Made by a program: the position numbers and the translations under genes
The notes under the pieces: generated by a model
What the model was told of the DNA's origin: nothing
The model's database searches: none
What the model saw: only the letters and a program-made list of their open reading frames with translations
In this document: positions 7,643 through 17,254 of the stretch, piece after piece
Layout of the letters: each line of letters begins with the position of its first letter
Position numbering within the stretch: the first letter of the stretch is position 1
Assembly: GCA_003833135.1 (NCBI GenBank)
Contig: QZLH01000682.1
Location: forward strand, 8,012 to 26,280
Origin: Oehlia diaphana
Lineage: Eukaryota; Glomeromycota; Glomeromycetes; Glomerales; Glomeraceae
DNA: 18,269 bases
Reading direction: 5' to 3'

Positions 7643-10489
7643 ATGTCGATAATGTCGATAACCGAAAAACAAAATAAAAATTTCAATTACGTTGATTGGA
7701 TAAGAAAAGCAATCGAGAATAATTTTATTACTTACTATGATCATAACGAATTTAAAAATAAAAAAAAAATTGAAAATAGTAATAATTCAGTCGGAAATAT
7801 ATTTAAAGCAAACTGGAATAACACTAATACTAATTTGGTCGTGAAAACATTGTACGAATTGGACGTTAAAAAAATTGTAAATGAGGTATTTAAAATTTTA
7901 ATATATTTTCATATTATTAATAATTTCACAAAAATCTTATTTATAAAAAATTATATATATATATATACTGTATAACAGCTCAAAGCGCAGAAAGAAGTTA
8001 ATTTTCATATAAATATTTTACAAATTTATGGAATTTCAAAATTGGACGATCAGTATTCATTAGTATTAGAGTACGCAGATGGTGGATCATTATATTCTTA
8101 CTTGAAGAGAAGTTTCACTAAACTTGAATGGGATGATAAATATTGTTTAGCGTTACAACTCGCAAATGCTATAGAATATATTCATAATGAAGGTATAATC
8201 CATTATAATCTGGTATGCAATAATTATTTAAAATATTTCTTCTTATTATTTGTTACATAAATCAACGATTATTTATTTGTTTATATATATTTTTAGCATG
8301 CGCAAAATGTACTGATACATAAAAATATCATTAAGATTGCAGATTTTGGCTTATTTAAAAGGGTGAATGAAACATCAAATTATTCCAATAAAGTATTAGA
8401 TTTTCTTCCTTATTTAGATCCAAAAAACTTTAATGATGCATTTAATATCAAATATGAAAGTCAACCCCATATAATGAATTTCAAATCAGACATTTATAGT
8501 ATAGGAGTTCTTTTCTGGTTATTGTCAAGTGGACGTAGACCTTTTTATGATGTAGGTACACGATATGATATAAGTTTAGCCACGGAGATAGTAAATGGAA
8601 AAAGAGAAGAGATCATTAAGGACACGCCTGTTGAATATAGTGATATATATACAGGTACGTATCATAGAGTACCGGGACATTTCGCCGAAATCTATTTCGT
8701 AGGCAATTAATGATGTAAAATTCTATTTTTAGCGTGTTGGGCAGATGATCCTGATGAAAGACCATCTATTCAAATAGTAGTTTCATGTCTTAAATCAATA
8801 ATTGATCATTCTATCAAATCTATTGCAAATGAAATTGAGAATTATTCTATCAAATCTATTACAAATGAAATTGAGAAAAAATCATTGAATAATGATCTTA
8901 AATACATGATGGATGATTTATTTATATGTGACAACTTTTCAAAAATTATGATAGATGACGAATGCAGTTTAAACACGTTTGATTATGTAAAAAATAATTT
9001 ATTAATACCTAATTTAACTGATTTTACTAATAATGTTGAAAAAATTGTTGACAAATTAATTGACCATTTGATTAGAATGCATGATGAATTGTGTTATCTT
9101 CCTACTGTAACAAGAGAAATCATCAATCAAAATCTTCAAGATCTTGATAAGTTTTTACAGATTAAAATTTTCGATTGGCTTATTAGAAATCAAACATCAT
9201 CAAAATATATTTTTTTTCGTGGCTTTCTTTATTATAATGGAATCATTATTATAGAGAAAGATGAGGATAAAGCATTTGGATTGTTTTCAAAAGCATCAAA
9301 AGATAATTATCCTATTGCTCAATTCTATTTAGGTAAATTACATAAAGATCCTAAAAAAGCCTTTTATTGGTATCAAAAATCGGCAGAAAATGGAAGTAAA
9401 CTTGCACAACTTTATTTAGGTAAATGTTATGAAAATGGAAGTGGTATTGAAAAAGATAATTTTAAAGCATTCAAATATTATAAAAAAGCAGCAATAAATG
9501 GAAATAAGATTGTACAATTTAATTTAGGTAGATGTTATTTATGTGGTATAGGTATAAAAAAAGATTATGATAAATCAATTGAATGGTTTGAAAAATCAGC
9601 TAGACAAGGGTATACTATTGCTCAACTAGAACTTGGAATATTATATGAAAAAGTGAAAAACGATTTTGATAACTCATTTTATTGGACTGAAAGAGCAGTA
9701 AAAAAAGAAAGCAAATTTGCACATTCTCTTATAGGTACACATTATGATATTTGTTTGGATGCTCAGAAGAATGATTTTAGATCATTTGAATGGTATGAAA
9801 GATCAGCCAAACAAGGATGTTATAGTGCAATATATATATTAGGACATTTATATTTAAAGGGAATAGGTACTGGAAAAAAATTAAAAGAATCAGTTCATTT
9901 GATTGAAAAAGCGGCAAAAAAAGGAAATAAACATGCGCAATTATATTTAGGAAGATTTTATGAAGAAGGAATTATTTTTAAGAAAAGTTGTGTTGAAGCA
10001 TTTAAGTGGTACAAAAATGCAGCTAATGATGGAAATAAATATGCTCAATTAATTTTAGGATTTTATTTTGAAAAGGGTAAGTCTGAATTTGCAAAAAAGG
10101 ATATAAAAAAAGCGGTATGGTGGTATGAAAAGTCAGCTAAACAAGAATATGCGTATGCACAATGTTGTTTAGGATATTTATATGAAAAAGGTGAAGGAAT
10201 TGATCGAGATTTAAGAAAAGCCATTTATTGGTATAAAAAAGCAGCAGAAAATGGTTATGAAGCTGCGCATTTTCTTTTAGCTAAATTTTATGAAGTTGTT
10301 GAAAAAAATGAAGCTGAAGCATTTAAGCATATTAAATATTCTATTGAAAAAGGTTACTTCAAAGGAATGTTTATACTTAGAGAATATTATAGAAAAGGAA
10401 TCGGAACTGATATTGATAAAGAAAAAGCAATTAATTTATTTAAAATTGCTTCTAAAATAAAAAAACTGACGAAACAAGCTAATTTATAA
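7643..10489 (+). CDS. Probable pseudokinase fused to a Sel1 repeat array (4 exons, 863 aa)
   Basis: Exons 7643-7885, 7979-8212, 8297-8654 and 8733-10489 join in phase; introns of 93, 84 and 78 nt all run GT...AG. Residues about 45-300 are a tyrosine-kinase-like domain of the type expanded in Rhizophagus. Visible are LVVK (K68, ATP-anchoring Lys), E81 (helix C), hinge LVLEYADGGSL, loop Asn N163, DFG at 175-177, SDIYSIGVLFW, and CWADDPDERPS. The HRD motif reads HYN (156-158), so the catalytic Asp is Asn. The Gly-rich loop is degenerate and APE is DPK. Phosphotransfer is therefore doubtful, although ATP may still bind. A linker with a 12-residue duplication leads to about 12 Sel1-like repeats (435-863; motifs AQLYLGKCYENG, AFKWYKNAA), a helical solenoid used for protein docking. 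I infer a cytosolic signalling scaffold; no signal peptide is evident. The start is the first of two close ATGs (7643, 7652). Confidence 0.88.
8808..8879 (+). repeat. 36-bp tandem duplication in the kinase-Sel1 linker
   Basis: Two direct copies, 8808-8843 and 8844-8879, encode SIKSIANEIENY and SIKSITNEIEKK. The duplication is in frame and the copies differ at only a few bases, so it is fairly recent. It lengthens a helical-looking linker between the kinase fold and the Sel1 array. Confidence 0.8.
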
Positions 10490-10789
10490 TTTAGTAGATT
10501 CTCGTATTTTCTAGTAATTCAAGAAAATCAATTGATTAAATTGAGATTTTTTTTTAAAACTCCTTGTATTACTAATTTTTAAATTATTATGTATAAATAT
10601 TAAATAAATAATCCAGTATTTTATAATTGATGATTGTCAAAATATCATGTGTATCAGGTAAAGTTTAAAAAAAGTTTAAAAAGTTTGATGGTTACACCAT
10701 ATCACTTATTTGGCACTTCAAGCCGAATAACTATTAAATATTGTTGCAGACTTGAGATGTCTTATTATTTGAGTTACATACTGTAGTAG
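10490..10789 (+). other. 3' flank of the pseudokinase-Sel1 gene
   Basis: AT-rich sequence after the stop. AATAAA at 10603-10608, about 115 bases downstream, could act in polyadenylation. No coding is seen until the kinase relic starting near 10790. Confidence 0.4.
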
Positions 10790-11000
10790 TTGTGTGAACG
10801 ATATGAATCATGTCCTGATTGTAATAAATCAAAAACATATTGGGATTGATGCCAAAATTGTATTTCTAAATGACTTCGAAGGGTTTTCGAAAAATGGGCT
10901 GGTGGTATAAACTTATAGATAAATTTATACAGCAGCTCAATTAAAAGCTAGAAATTAGAAGAAAATTATAGAATGGTTTCCATGCAATAATTTAAGGAAT
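10790..11000 (+). pseudogene. Relic of a second kinase gene (N-terminal cysteine module)
   Basis: The plus frame from 10793 reads ESCPDCNKSKTYWD, stop, CQNCISK, stop, LRRVFEKWAGG. The next frames carry IDKFIQ, AQLKARN and KKIIEWFPCNNLRN. The order (two CxxC pairs, F..W..G, DKFIQ, AQL, EWFPxxxLxNI) matches the start of Rhizophagus tyrosine-kinase-like proteins, just before the kinase domain, from memory of the family. Two in-frame stops and frame changes show decay. The TGA between YWD and CQNC sits where Trp is usual. The relic stops exactly at the MITE that begins at 11004, and no kinase domain follows on the other side. Confidence 0.6.
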
Positions 11001-11003
11001 ATA

Positions 11004-11162
11004 TGGGCGCTTTGCAGTAGAAAGGGACGAAACTACTAAAAAAAATAAAAAATGAGTTAATATAAAATCTGAACAAATTATAGCATTTAGAATATTTTTA
11101 GCATATAAAAGAAAATTTGAATTTTTTTAGTAGTTTCGTCCCTTTCTACTGCAAAGCGCCCA
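11004..11162. mobile_element. MITE copy 1, 159 bp, perfect 41-bp inverted repeats
   Basis: Left end 11004-11044 (TGGGCGCTTTGCAGTAG...) is the exact reverse complement of 11122-11162, with 77 bp between. TA flanks both sides (11002-11003 and 11163-11164), the target duplication typical of Tc1/mariner-type insertions. It has no coding capacity, so it must be moved by a transposase from elsewhere. The right 107 bases recur without change at 12617-12723. It sits at the end of the kinase relic. Confidence 0.9.
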
Positions 11163-11269
11163 TATGGACATTTTTAAAATAAAAATTTCATAATAAAATA
11201 ATATAATAAAAATAAAAATTATTAAGTAAATATATTGATCTGATTGTCCTTATTAATTATATGTATATA

Positions 11270-11530
11270 TTAATAATTAATATTATATCTATTTGCAGCA
11301 ATAACCGCTTCAATTCTGCATAATATGTATGCTGTCAATTAATTTTTTAAAATATTCTGGAAAAATATTATCCTATGCATCTTTAACATACTTCTCAAGC
11401 ATTTGACACAGGTCAAATAAAGGGCTATCAGGTGATTTTCAATCACCTGATAGCCCTATGTTTTTCCATCGATTCCACTTTGAATAGAATCTGGCAGGCC
11501 TATATGAAATTTAACCAATTTTTGGCATAA
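11270..11530 (-). pseudogene. Tc1/mariner-like transposase, C-terminal relic
   Basis: Minus-strand pieces in the order of a Tc1 transposase C-terminus: NWLNF, a degraded WPA...NPIENxW region reading WNRWKN, then LEKYVKDA, stop, DNIFPEYFKKLIDS, and after a shift RIEAVIAANRYNINY ending at TAA 11270-11272. In Tc1 proteins the stop after KDA is normally Trp, so TAG at 11373-11375 fits TGG to TAG. Frameshifts, a stop and an embedded hairpin make it non-functional. The upstream DDE core may extend faintly to about 11640 but I cannot trace it with confidence. Confidence 0.6.
11421..11457. repeat. Perfect 17-bp hairpin inside the Tc1 relic
   Basis: AGGGCTATCAGGTGATT (11421-11437) and its exact reverse complement (11441-11457) are separated by 3 bases. 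It lies where a Tc1 transposase would have a short linker after the NPIENxW motif. TA occurs close to both sides, so it may be a tiny fold-back insertion. A transcription terminator role is not expected in a eukaryote. Confidence 0.75.
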
Positions 11531-11975
11531 ATCAGGGATAAATAACATGGCTATCGGATTAGAGAATATCGGGTAAGTTTAATGCCAAAACCAGGAGGAA
11601 TCTAAGCATCCCGATATGACTATAATATTCCGATAAATCAGGTGTATATCATTTGAATATCAGTTGTAAATCGTATATTGATAAAATCACGAAAATTTAA
11701 TTTAAATAAATATAGTATTTTATTTTACAATTAAATATTGCATGTAATATTGTTCTATTTAAATTATAATAAATAAATTGCTACATTATATTCAACTTTT
11801 GTTATTACAAATACGAAGTAGTAAGTTTAAATCTTGCTTGATTCCAATTTATTTATTTCATTTATATTATAGAATCTACTTAAAAAAAAAATTAAAATAA
11901 TTATTAATAAACTAATTATTATAAAATATTAACGAACAAATAAAAAACTTACTTGATAAAATAAAAAAATATTTA
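11531..11975. other. Intergenic, AT-rich
   Basis: Possible faint remainder of the Tc1 element to about 11640, then AT-rich sequence forming the 3' flank of the minus-strand gene that ends at 11976. On the minus strand AATAAA follows its stop almost at once. Nothing else is supported. Confidence 0.4.
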
Positions 11976-12539
11976 TTATTCGGACTGGTAGGAAGATGAA
12001 ATAGTCCATTCTGAAGCATTACGAGATGGCTTGGAATTATCTATGTACATTTGATCGTTGTACCATCGTTTCCTTACTATTTTTAAGTTCTGAGTGGCTT
12101 CACCTACTTCATCAGTGCGTCGCAAGAAAATCCGCAACTAAAAAGTTCAATTATGTAAGTAATTGAAAAAAATACAATGTAATAATTCAGCATATGTCTC
12201 ACCCTTTGCGATCTCCACTTCTTATCGTATACATGAAGAACGTGATTCGTATTTTCGTTCTTAGATGGACGAATCTTCATGTTTTTCTCTTCTTGAGCTT
12301 ATGTGAAAGGAAAAAATGATATCGTAAAGTGTTAGTATTTCAATGATAGTAGCAACTATTATATGCAGAAAACACAAACCTTCTTCTTCGTCTGTTTCCG
12401 AAACTTCGTCCGAATGGTAATTTGAATCATTAATGATTTCTCTTAAATCCTTGATCAAATTGCTAAATTCTAAATCCGTGAGCATTTGATCTTTGATATC
12501 TATCATACGCTTCAATCCTCTTTGACGTCTTTCCTTTTT
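11976..12539 (-). CDS. Uncharacterised protein, 5'-incomplete, three visible exons
   Basis: Minus-strand exons 12539-12380, 12297-12203 and 12137-11976 join in phase to 138 residues; introns of 82 and 65 nt are GT...AG. The first visible exon starts after an acceptor (CAAAG) preceded by a TACTAAC branch-point-like sequence, so more exons lie upstream. They are lost at or beyond the N at 12616. The protein begins KKERRQRGLKRMIDIKDQ, has an acidic stretch SDEVSETDEEE, then a basic part (DKKWRSQRLRIFLRRTDE), and ends SEWTISSSYQSE. A TTG-started frame over exon 1 alone would miss the splice sites. The C-terminal W-x-I-S-S-x-Y style recalls short uncharacterised Rhizophagus proteins, but I assign no function. 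The MITE copy upstream probably sits in an intron. Confidence 0.6.
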
Positions 12540-12615
12540 CTTTGCAACAAAAATAATATAAATACATAAAATGTTAGTAAGATATAAGACGTCTCAAATT
12601 TGCAGAATATCTATT

Positions 12616-12616
12616 N
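12616..12616. other. Assembly gap (single N)
   Basis: The only ambiguous base in the window. It falls where the left 55 bases of the second MITE, including its whole left inverted repeat, should be. A perfect inverted repeat is hard to assemble, so the N probably hides a gap longer than one base. Confidence 0.8.
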
Positions 12617-12720
12617 AATATAAAATCTGAACAAATTATAGCATTTAGAATATTTTTAGCATATAAAAGAAAATTTGAATTTTTTTAGTAGTTTCGTCCC
12701 TTTCTACTGCAAAGCGCCCA
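12617..12720. mobile_element. MITE copy 2, left end lost at the gap
   Basis: Bases 12617-12723 are identical to 11059-11165, covering the right two-thirds of the element and the TA flank. The left inverted repeat is absent because the sequence begins at the N. Complete identity of 107 bases implies recent transposition or recent duplication. It lies upstream of the minus-strand exons 12539-11976, probably in an intron. Confidence 0.85.
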
Positions 12721-12723
12721 TAT

Positions 12724-13475
12724 ATTATCTTGCCTTAAGGCTATTTGATTGGGTTCTTTGAAATCATGAAGTACAATACATTATTAAAAGTAGGTATGAC
12801 AGAGATCATTTCTCGTGTTATAATATTCAATATATTCTTAAATGTTTATCAAGGATTAAGAACGAAAATTGAAAAGCATTGAAATTTATGAAGTCACGGA
12901 AAATAATTACTTGGAATTAATAATAAAATGTAGGATCCTGATCTTGTTAAAGACCAACTGCTCCAACTGCTGAAGAATTATAACGAATGTTATAGAATTT
13001 TTTCTGATATTTGAAGAACACTTTTACCAGATAAAATAATAAATCTGTCTAAAAGATAATATTTTTTTTAAAAAAAAATTATAATTTGTTAATAATTTTA
13101 TCTAATTCCTTTTTTTTCGAAAATCATCCGTTGTCTTGTTATACAGACATAAAATCGATTGTTCTACAAAATAAATGAAATATTAAATAAGATGACGTCG
13201 AGTTCAAAGATTATAATTAATTATGATAATAATTAAAATATTTTTTTGTGTAAAAAATTTAGGTAAGTACTTCTTTCATACTATGTAAAGTTAAAATCGT
13301 GGCGATTGTAATTCAAGTATATTAGCATATTATCCTAAAATTAGTAGTATAATTATAAAAGATACGCGACACTACATAACAACCTGACCTGAAATTTTAT
13401 ATTTTATTTTTTTCTCCTCTTTTTATCATGGATCAAAGAATATTTGCTTTGGATCAAAAAATTTCTTATTAAACA
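12724..13475. other. Intergenic with one orphan coding-like fragment
   Basis: 12934-13011 on the plus strand reads DPDLVKDQLLQLLKNYNECY followed by RIFSDI and a stop. The next frame continues RTLLPDKIINLSKR. An AG immediately before it could be an acceptor. It has good amphipathic protein character but no recognisable family. On the minus strand near 12724-12780 a short open piece (LHDFKEPNQIALRQDNI) might be an upstream exon of the 11976-12539 gene; the evidence is too thin to call it. The rest is AT-rich. Confidence 0.3.
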
Positions 13476-14842
13476 ATGCCACCATTAGGTAGACCACGAA
13501 AAAATAAAGGACCTCGTGCAGTATGTGGTCTACAAGACAATAAAGAAATCTTCAGATAGTTAAAAGGTAGATCTCTTGAGAAAGCTAATTAATACTTCAA
13601 TAGTTCTAAGCTTAAAATTGGGGATGTGATGTGCAGTATAACATTACAATGAGCTAGTAGTTTTATGATTACATAAAGATAAGTCGGGAACAATGATTTT
13701 TCATATAATGCTGGAGGTGACTGACCACAAGAATCAAAGTAGAGTCAAGTCATCTTAGAACCTGATAAATATGACCTCCTTAATAATTGAGGAACTAGTG
13801 GCTAAAATACATGAATTAAAATACAATTCGTTTGAAATCAAATATTTAATTTATCAGTATTGTTTCAATGATTATTATTTTAAATTAATAAAGAATTTTT
13901 CTTAATCATAGTATTTTATACTTTTCGTGATTTCCTAATGACAAAGTTCAATGTCTTCTACTGTTTTATATAATCATCAACATCACGAGCATCAAGAACC
14001 TATTATCGATCCTGATGAATTTGTTAAATTTAGAGAAGTGTGATCCTGAACTAATTGGATTTTTTGATTTATTATTTCTATCCATCCACTAATCCAAACG
14101 GCAAAAATGTAAAAACAAATAGCAACTTAAAAAAAAGTAATGCTTCTTTGTCATAGTATTGCATCACTTCGAAGTAAACAATTACTAACTGCTGCAAAAA
14201 GTGCCATTGGGATAAGCTTAGCTAGTTCAGGGACATCTGTAAGACTGTAACTAAAATTAATATGTTAACGGGTATGGAATTAAATGTTCCATGCATATCA
14301 GACTATAACAATTTGCAAAAATTGAAGATAGAAATGAAGACAGAATCAGTTCGAACAGCTCGCAAATATTTTTACGTAACTGGTAGTGTAAGAATAATTT
14401 TTGTAATTGAATCTAATACAAAATTATCATTAATTGATGATTATCATGATTTACCAACCAAAATGCCGCTTCATTATCACGAATCGCACATATTGCTACT
14501 CTTTTAATTAATACATCAGATCTCGCACCCATTTCATTATTTTCAAATAACAATCATAGCGTTCACAATTCCAATGATGTTGAAGCCGATATGATAAAAG
14601 AAGCATTGAAAAATAAATTTATGAAAACTTTTAATATAAGACATAATTAAGAAAGAGTACTTTTTCAAAATTAAATGAAGTAGAACTTAATAGAATCTTT
14701 GATAATTCATTCATATGATACTGATATATCTGAAAAAAGATCCCAACGAAAAAATTATAATAAAATTATGTTAGCATTTATTTTAGATATTCAATATTGT
14801 CATAATTGTCAACATCCTATAATCAACTTACTTAAAAACTAA
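13476..14842 (+). pseudogene. Pseudogene of a Rhizophagus-type family with AT-hook-like start
   Basis: ATG 13476 opens MPPLGRPRKNKGPRAVCGLQ; GRPRK resembles an AT hook. The frame is then broken by TAG (13557), TAA (13590) and TGA (13650), between which it reads LKGRSLEKAN and YFNSSKLKIGDVMCSITLQ. Further blocks in shifting frames are IEELVAKIHELK (about 13778, helical), DPDEFVKFREV (about 14000), CDPELIGFFDLLF, SIASLRSKQLLTAAKSAIGI (about 14160-14220), LSLIDDYHDL (about 14430), SRIAHIATLLINTSDLAP (about 14480) and RKNYNKIMLAFILDIQYC (about 14750-14800). From memory this order, with a DDYH motif, matches an uncharacterised multicopy Rhizophagus family. An 81-codon open frame at 14262-14507 is one piece of it. 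No product is possible. Confidence 0.65.
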
Positions 14843-15664
14843 AAAAATTTCCACAGCCTTGTGTGACGACAGATCAGTTCAAAAATTAATACACCAGACT
14901 GACTCAGGCGTGATGCAATTTATATTATTGTTCACTGCCGGAATGAAAATGATTTTACACGATCCTTTGCCAAAAAAAAAAAAAAACTGGACATGATGGC
15001 AAGACAGACGGCAATTTTTCTTTTGAGTCTGAGAAAGAGAATTGGGTCGTTAAAACTGAGAAAAAAAAAGTTAAGAAACAAGTTTATTATTTTTCAATAA
15101 TATCAGGTATATCTGCTAATTTTACGAAATTAAAAGCAAATGCGTTAAGTTTTCTTACTTTGATCAAAATTTAGCAAGCACTGACAGAAATACTTAGAGT
15201 ATAATAATTCTGCATTTCAAAACTAACAGAGGTTTTTGCTAGTTCTCATATCTTTTTTTCGAAAAATGATTTTGCAATCCAGTGACATATAATACGCTTT
15301 TAATGATCCGCAATTAGACTTTTCTATCGAATTATCTGTAAACATTCTTCCAATGAACTATACTACAAAATTGGTATTAATTTTAAGATTAAAGATCATC
15401 TCCAAAAGTTCAAAGTTGTGCCACAAAAAAAAGGAGATTTCAAGCTAAGACGCGGTGAATTTCTTCATAACTTCGGTTTTTACTTGTATCAAACCGATTT
15501 TTCCGAAGTCATATGACCTAAACAAGATAATGCGTTAAAAAAAAACTTTTTATTATCTTTTCTTAGGTGACTCATTTTAAATTGCGCATATACTTAGATA
15601 AATATTATTGGCTTTATTTATAAGAGAATAAAAAAATAGTAAACAAATCAAATAAGCCCTAAAG
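14843..15664. other. Intergenic or transposon-derived, no gene
   Basis: Two plus-strand open patches exist: about 14985-15170 (ESEKENWVVKTEKKK) and about 15307-15510 (KKKGDFKLRRGEFLHNFGF). Neither has a start or a recognisable domain. The part near 15460-15535 (CATAACTTCGGTTTTTAC, TCATATGACC) reminds me of non-coding repeat sequence common in Rhizophagus, from memory only. Probably further relic sequence. Confidence 0.35.
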
Positions 15665-17254
15665 CTAAATATTTATGTCTTTATAAATATAAATATCATG
15701 TATACTATTAAATTCCATTATTTTAATTCCTTTTGCTTTAATTCTTTCCAATAATTTTGATTCCTCATCATTCAAATTTTTATCCAATTACGTCATACCA
15801 AGAATTTTTAAATTATTGTTATTTCCTTCAATATAATTTAAAACAACTTTCAGAAATTTTAAATCAATAATATAATTTAAATTAATTATTTCAAACTTAT
15901 TATGACAATTTTCTAAAAATTCCTTAAACAGTAAAAACCTATTAGGATTGGGATCATGATAATAAAGAGAAATTTTACTAATATTAATAGGTATATTATT
16001 TGCTAAATCTTCACCTAATTTAGTATTTTGAGAAAAAATGCTAACATTTAACATTCTTGCTTTTAAATTTCTAAAAAGTGATAAAAATGATAAATCAATA
16101 TAAAATTTAATACTTATTTTTAATAAAATAAGATTTGGACAATACATTATAATATTTTCAATAAGAAGAACTGTCGGATTCTCAATTATTAATCTTTGTA
16201 ATGATTCACCTAAATATTTGATCATTAATGATGTGACATCAACACTCCAATCATTATTGATTACATTGCTTACAATTGATAGTTCCTTGAGCTTAAATGA
16301 AGCAAATTTTAAAATCTCACATTGGTTTAATAAAACACCTTTACAATATTTAAAACTCAAATATTTTTAAATTATATAAATTATTAAAATTTTTTAAACT
16401 AACATTATTAAAGTTGGTATTTGTAAATTCAATACTAACTAAAGAATTCTTTTGAAATTCTAAAGACCAAAGAACATTATTTAATAAAGAATAACAATTT
16501 GCTATCTTAAATATTTCAAGTTTGTTTAGCTCTTGAATAATTGTACAAAGCTTTTCAAAAGTAACAAAATGATTGAAAGTTTCATATCTTTGAGGAAGCC
16601 TAATTATTAATTTTCTCAAATTTAAACAATTATTCACTATATTGCTTAAAAATTCTTGTTCAATTCCATTGCCTGATTTATAAATATTAAATGATAATGA
16701 ATTTAATTTTGTTAAATTTGAAGTGAAATTTTGAACATCAAAATTTTTATAACTTTCTTTATAAAATATACTGTATATGATGAAATATCTAATTGTTTAA
16801 TGTTTTTACTTTGACGTAAAATTGATTTATGAAATAATGAAATAATATCATATATATCCTTAGAAAAAACAGATGGACCTGAAAAATATTTTAACATACA
16901 TTTAATAATTATGGTATCTATTGTATGATGATTATATATTTCCAAATATTTTGAATATTCAAATAATGGTTTGTATTCTTCATCTAAATTAATATTATTA
17001 ATTCGGTTTGGTCCTAATTGATTCTTCAATTGTAAAATTTCTGCTTTATTAAAGCAATAAATTAAGGTTAAGATTATTGAGCAAATTTTTTCAGATGTAG
17101 GTATAATAAAAGGATTTGCATAAAGTAAAGGAATTGTTGATTTGCACCAAAACCGATTAGTTAATAAACAATTAAATAAAGTTGAACGATCATTTTGAAG
17201 GTGTTGTAAAATATGATAAATACAATCATCTGGTAAATAAGGTAAAGTCATCAT
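15665..17254 (-). pseudogene. F-box / leucine-rich protein gene, broken (about 530 codons)
   Basis: Minus strand. Start ATG at 17254 (MMTLPYLPDDCIYHILQHLQ); residues about 5-50 form an F-box, which in intact proteins binds Skp1 of an SCF ubiquitin ligase. Leucine/Asn-rich segments follow (LRKLIIRLP, LEIFKIANC, LKELSIVS, LILLKISIKF), fitting irregular leucine-rich repeats that choose substrates. The frame breaks at the A-run 16763-16766 (one base short: ...SSYTVYF then YKESYKNFDVQNF) and at the T-run 16364-16368 (one base extra: YNLK then YLSFKYCKG). An in-frame TAA at 15788-15790 follows ILGMT. Without it the frame runs 40 more codons (LDKNLNDEESKLLERIKAKG...) to TAG 15665-15667. The joined length fits intact Rhizophagus F-box proteins of around 500 residues. 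Either a young pseudogene or two homopolymer errors plus one real stop. Confidence 0.75.

Noticed and set aside
7643..7975. 110-codon open frame as a separate gene
   Set aside because: Only its first 81 codons are coding; the rest is intron 1, shown by the GT...AG ends and the in-phase continuation NE-LKAQKEVNFH.
8885..10489. A stand-alone Sel1 protein starting at the Met at 8885
   Set aside because: The frame is open upstream to the exon 4 acceptor and encodes the end of the kinase fold, so the Met is internal (residue 330).
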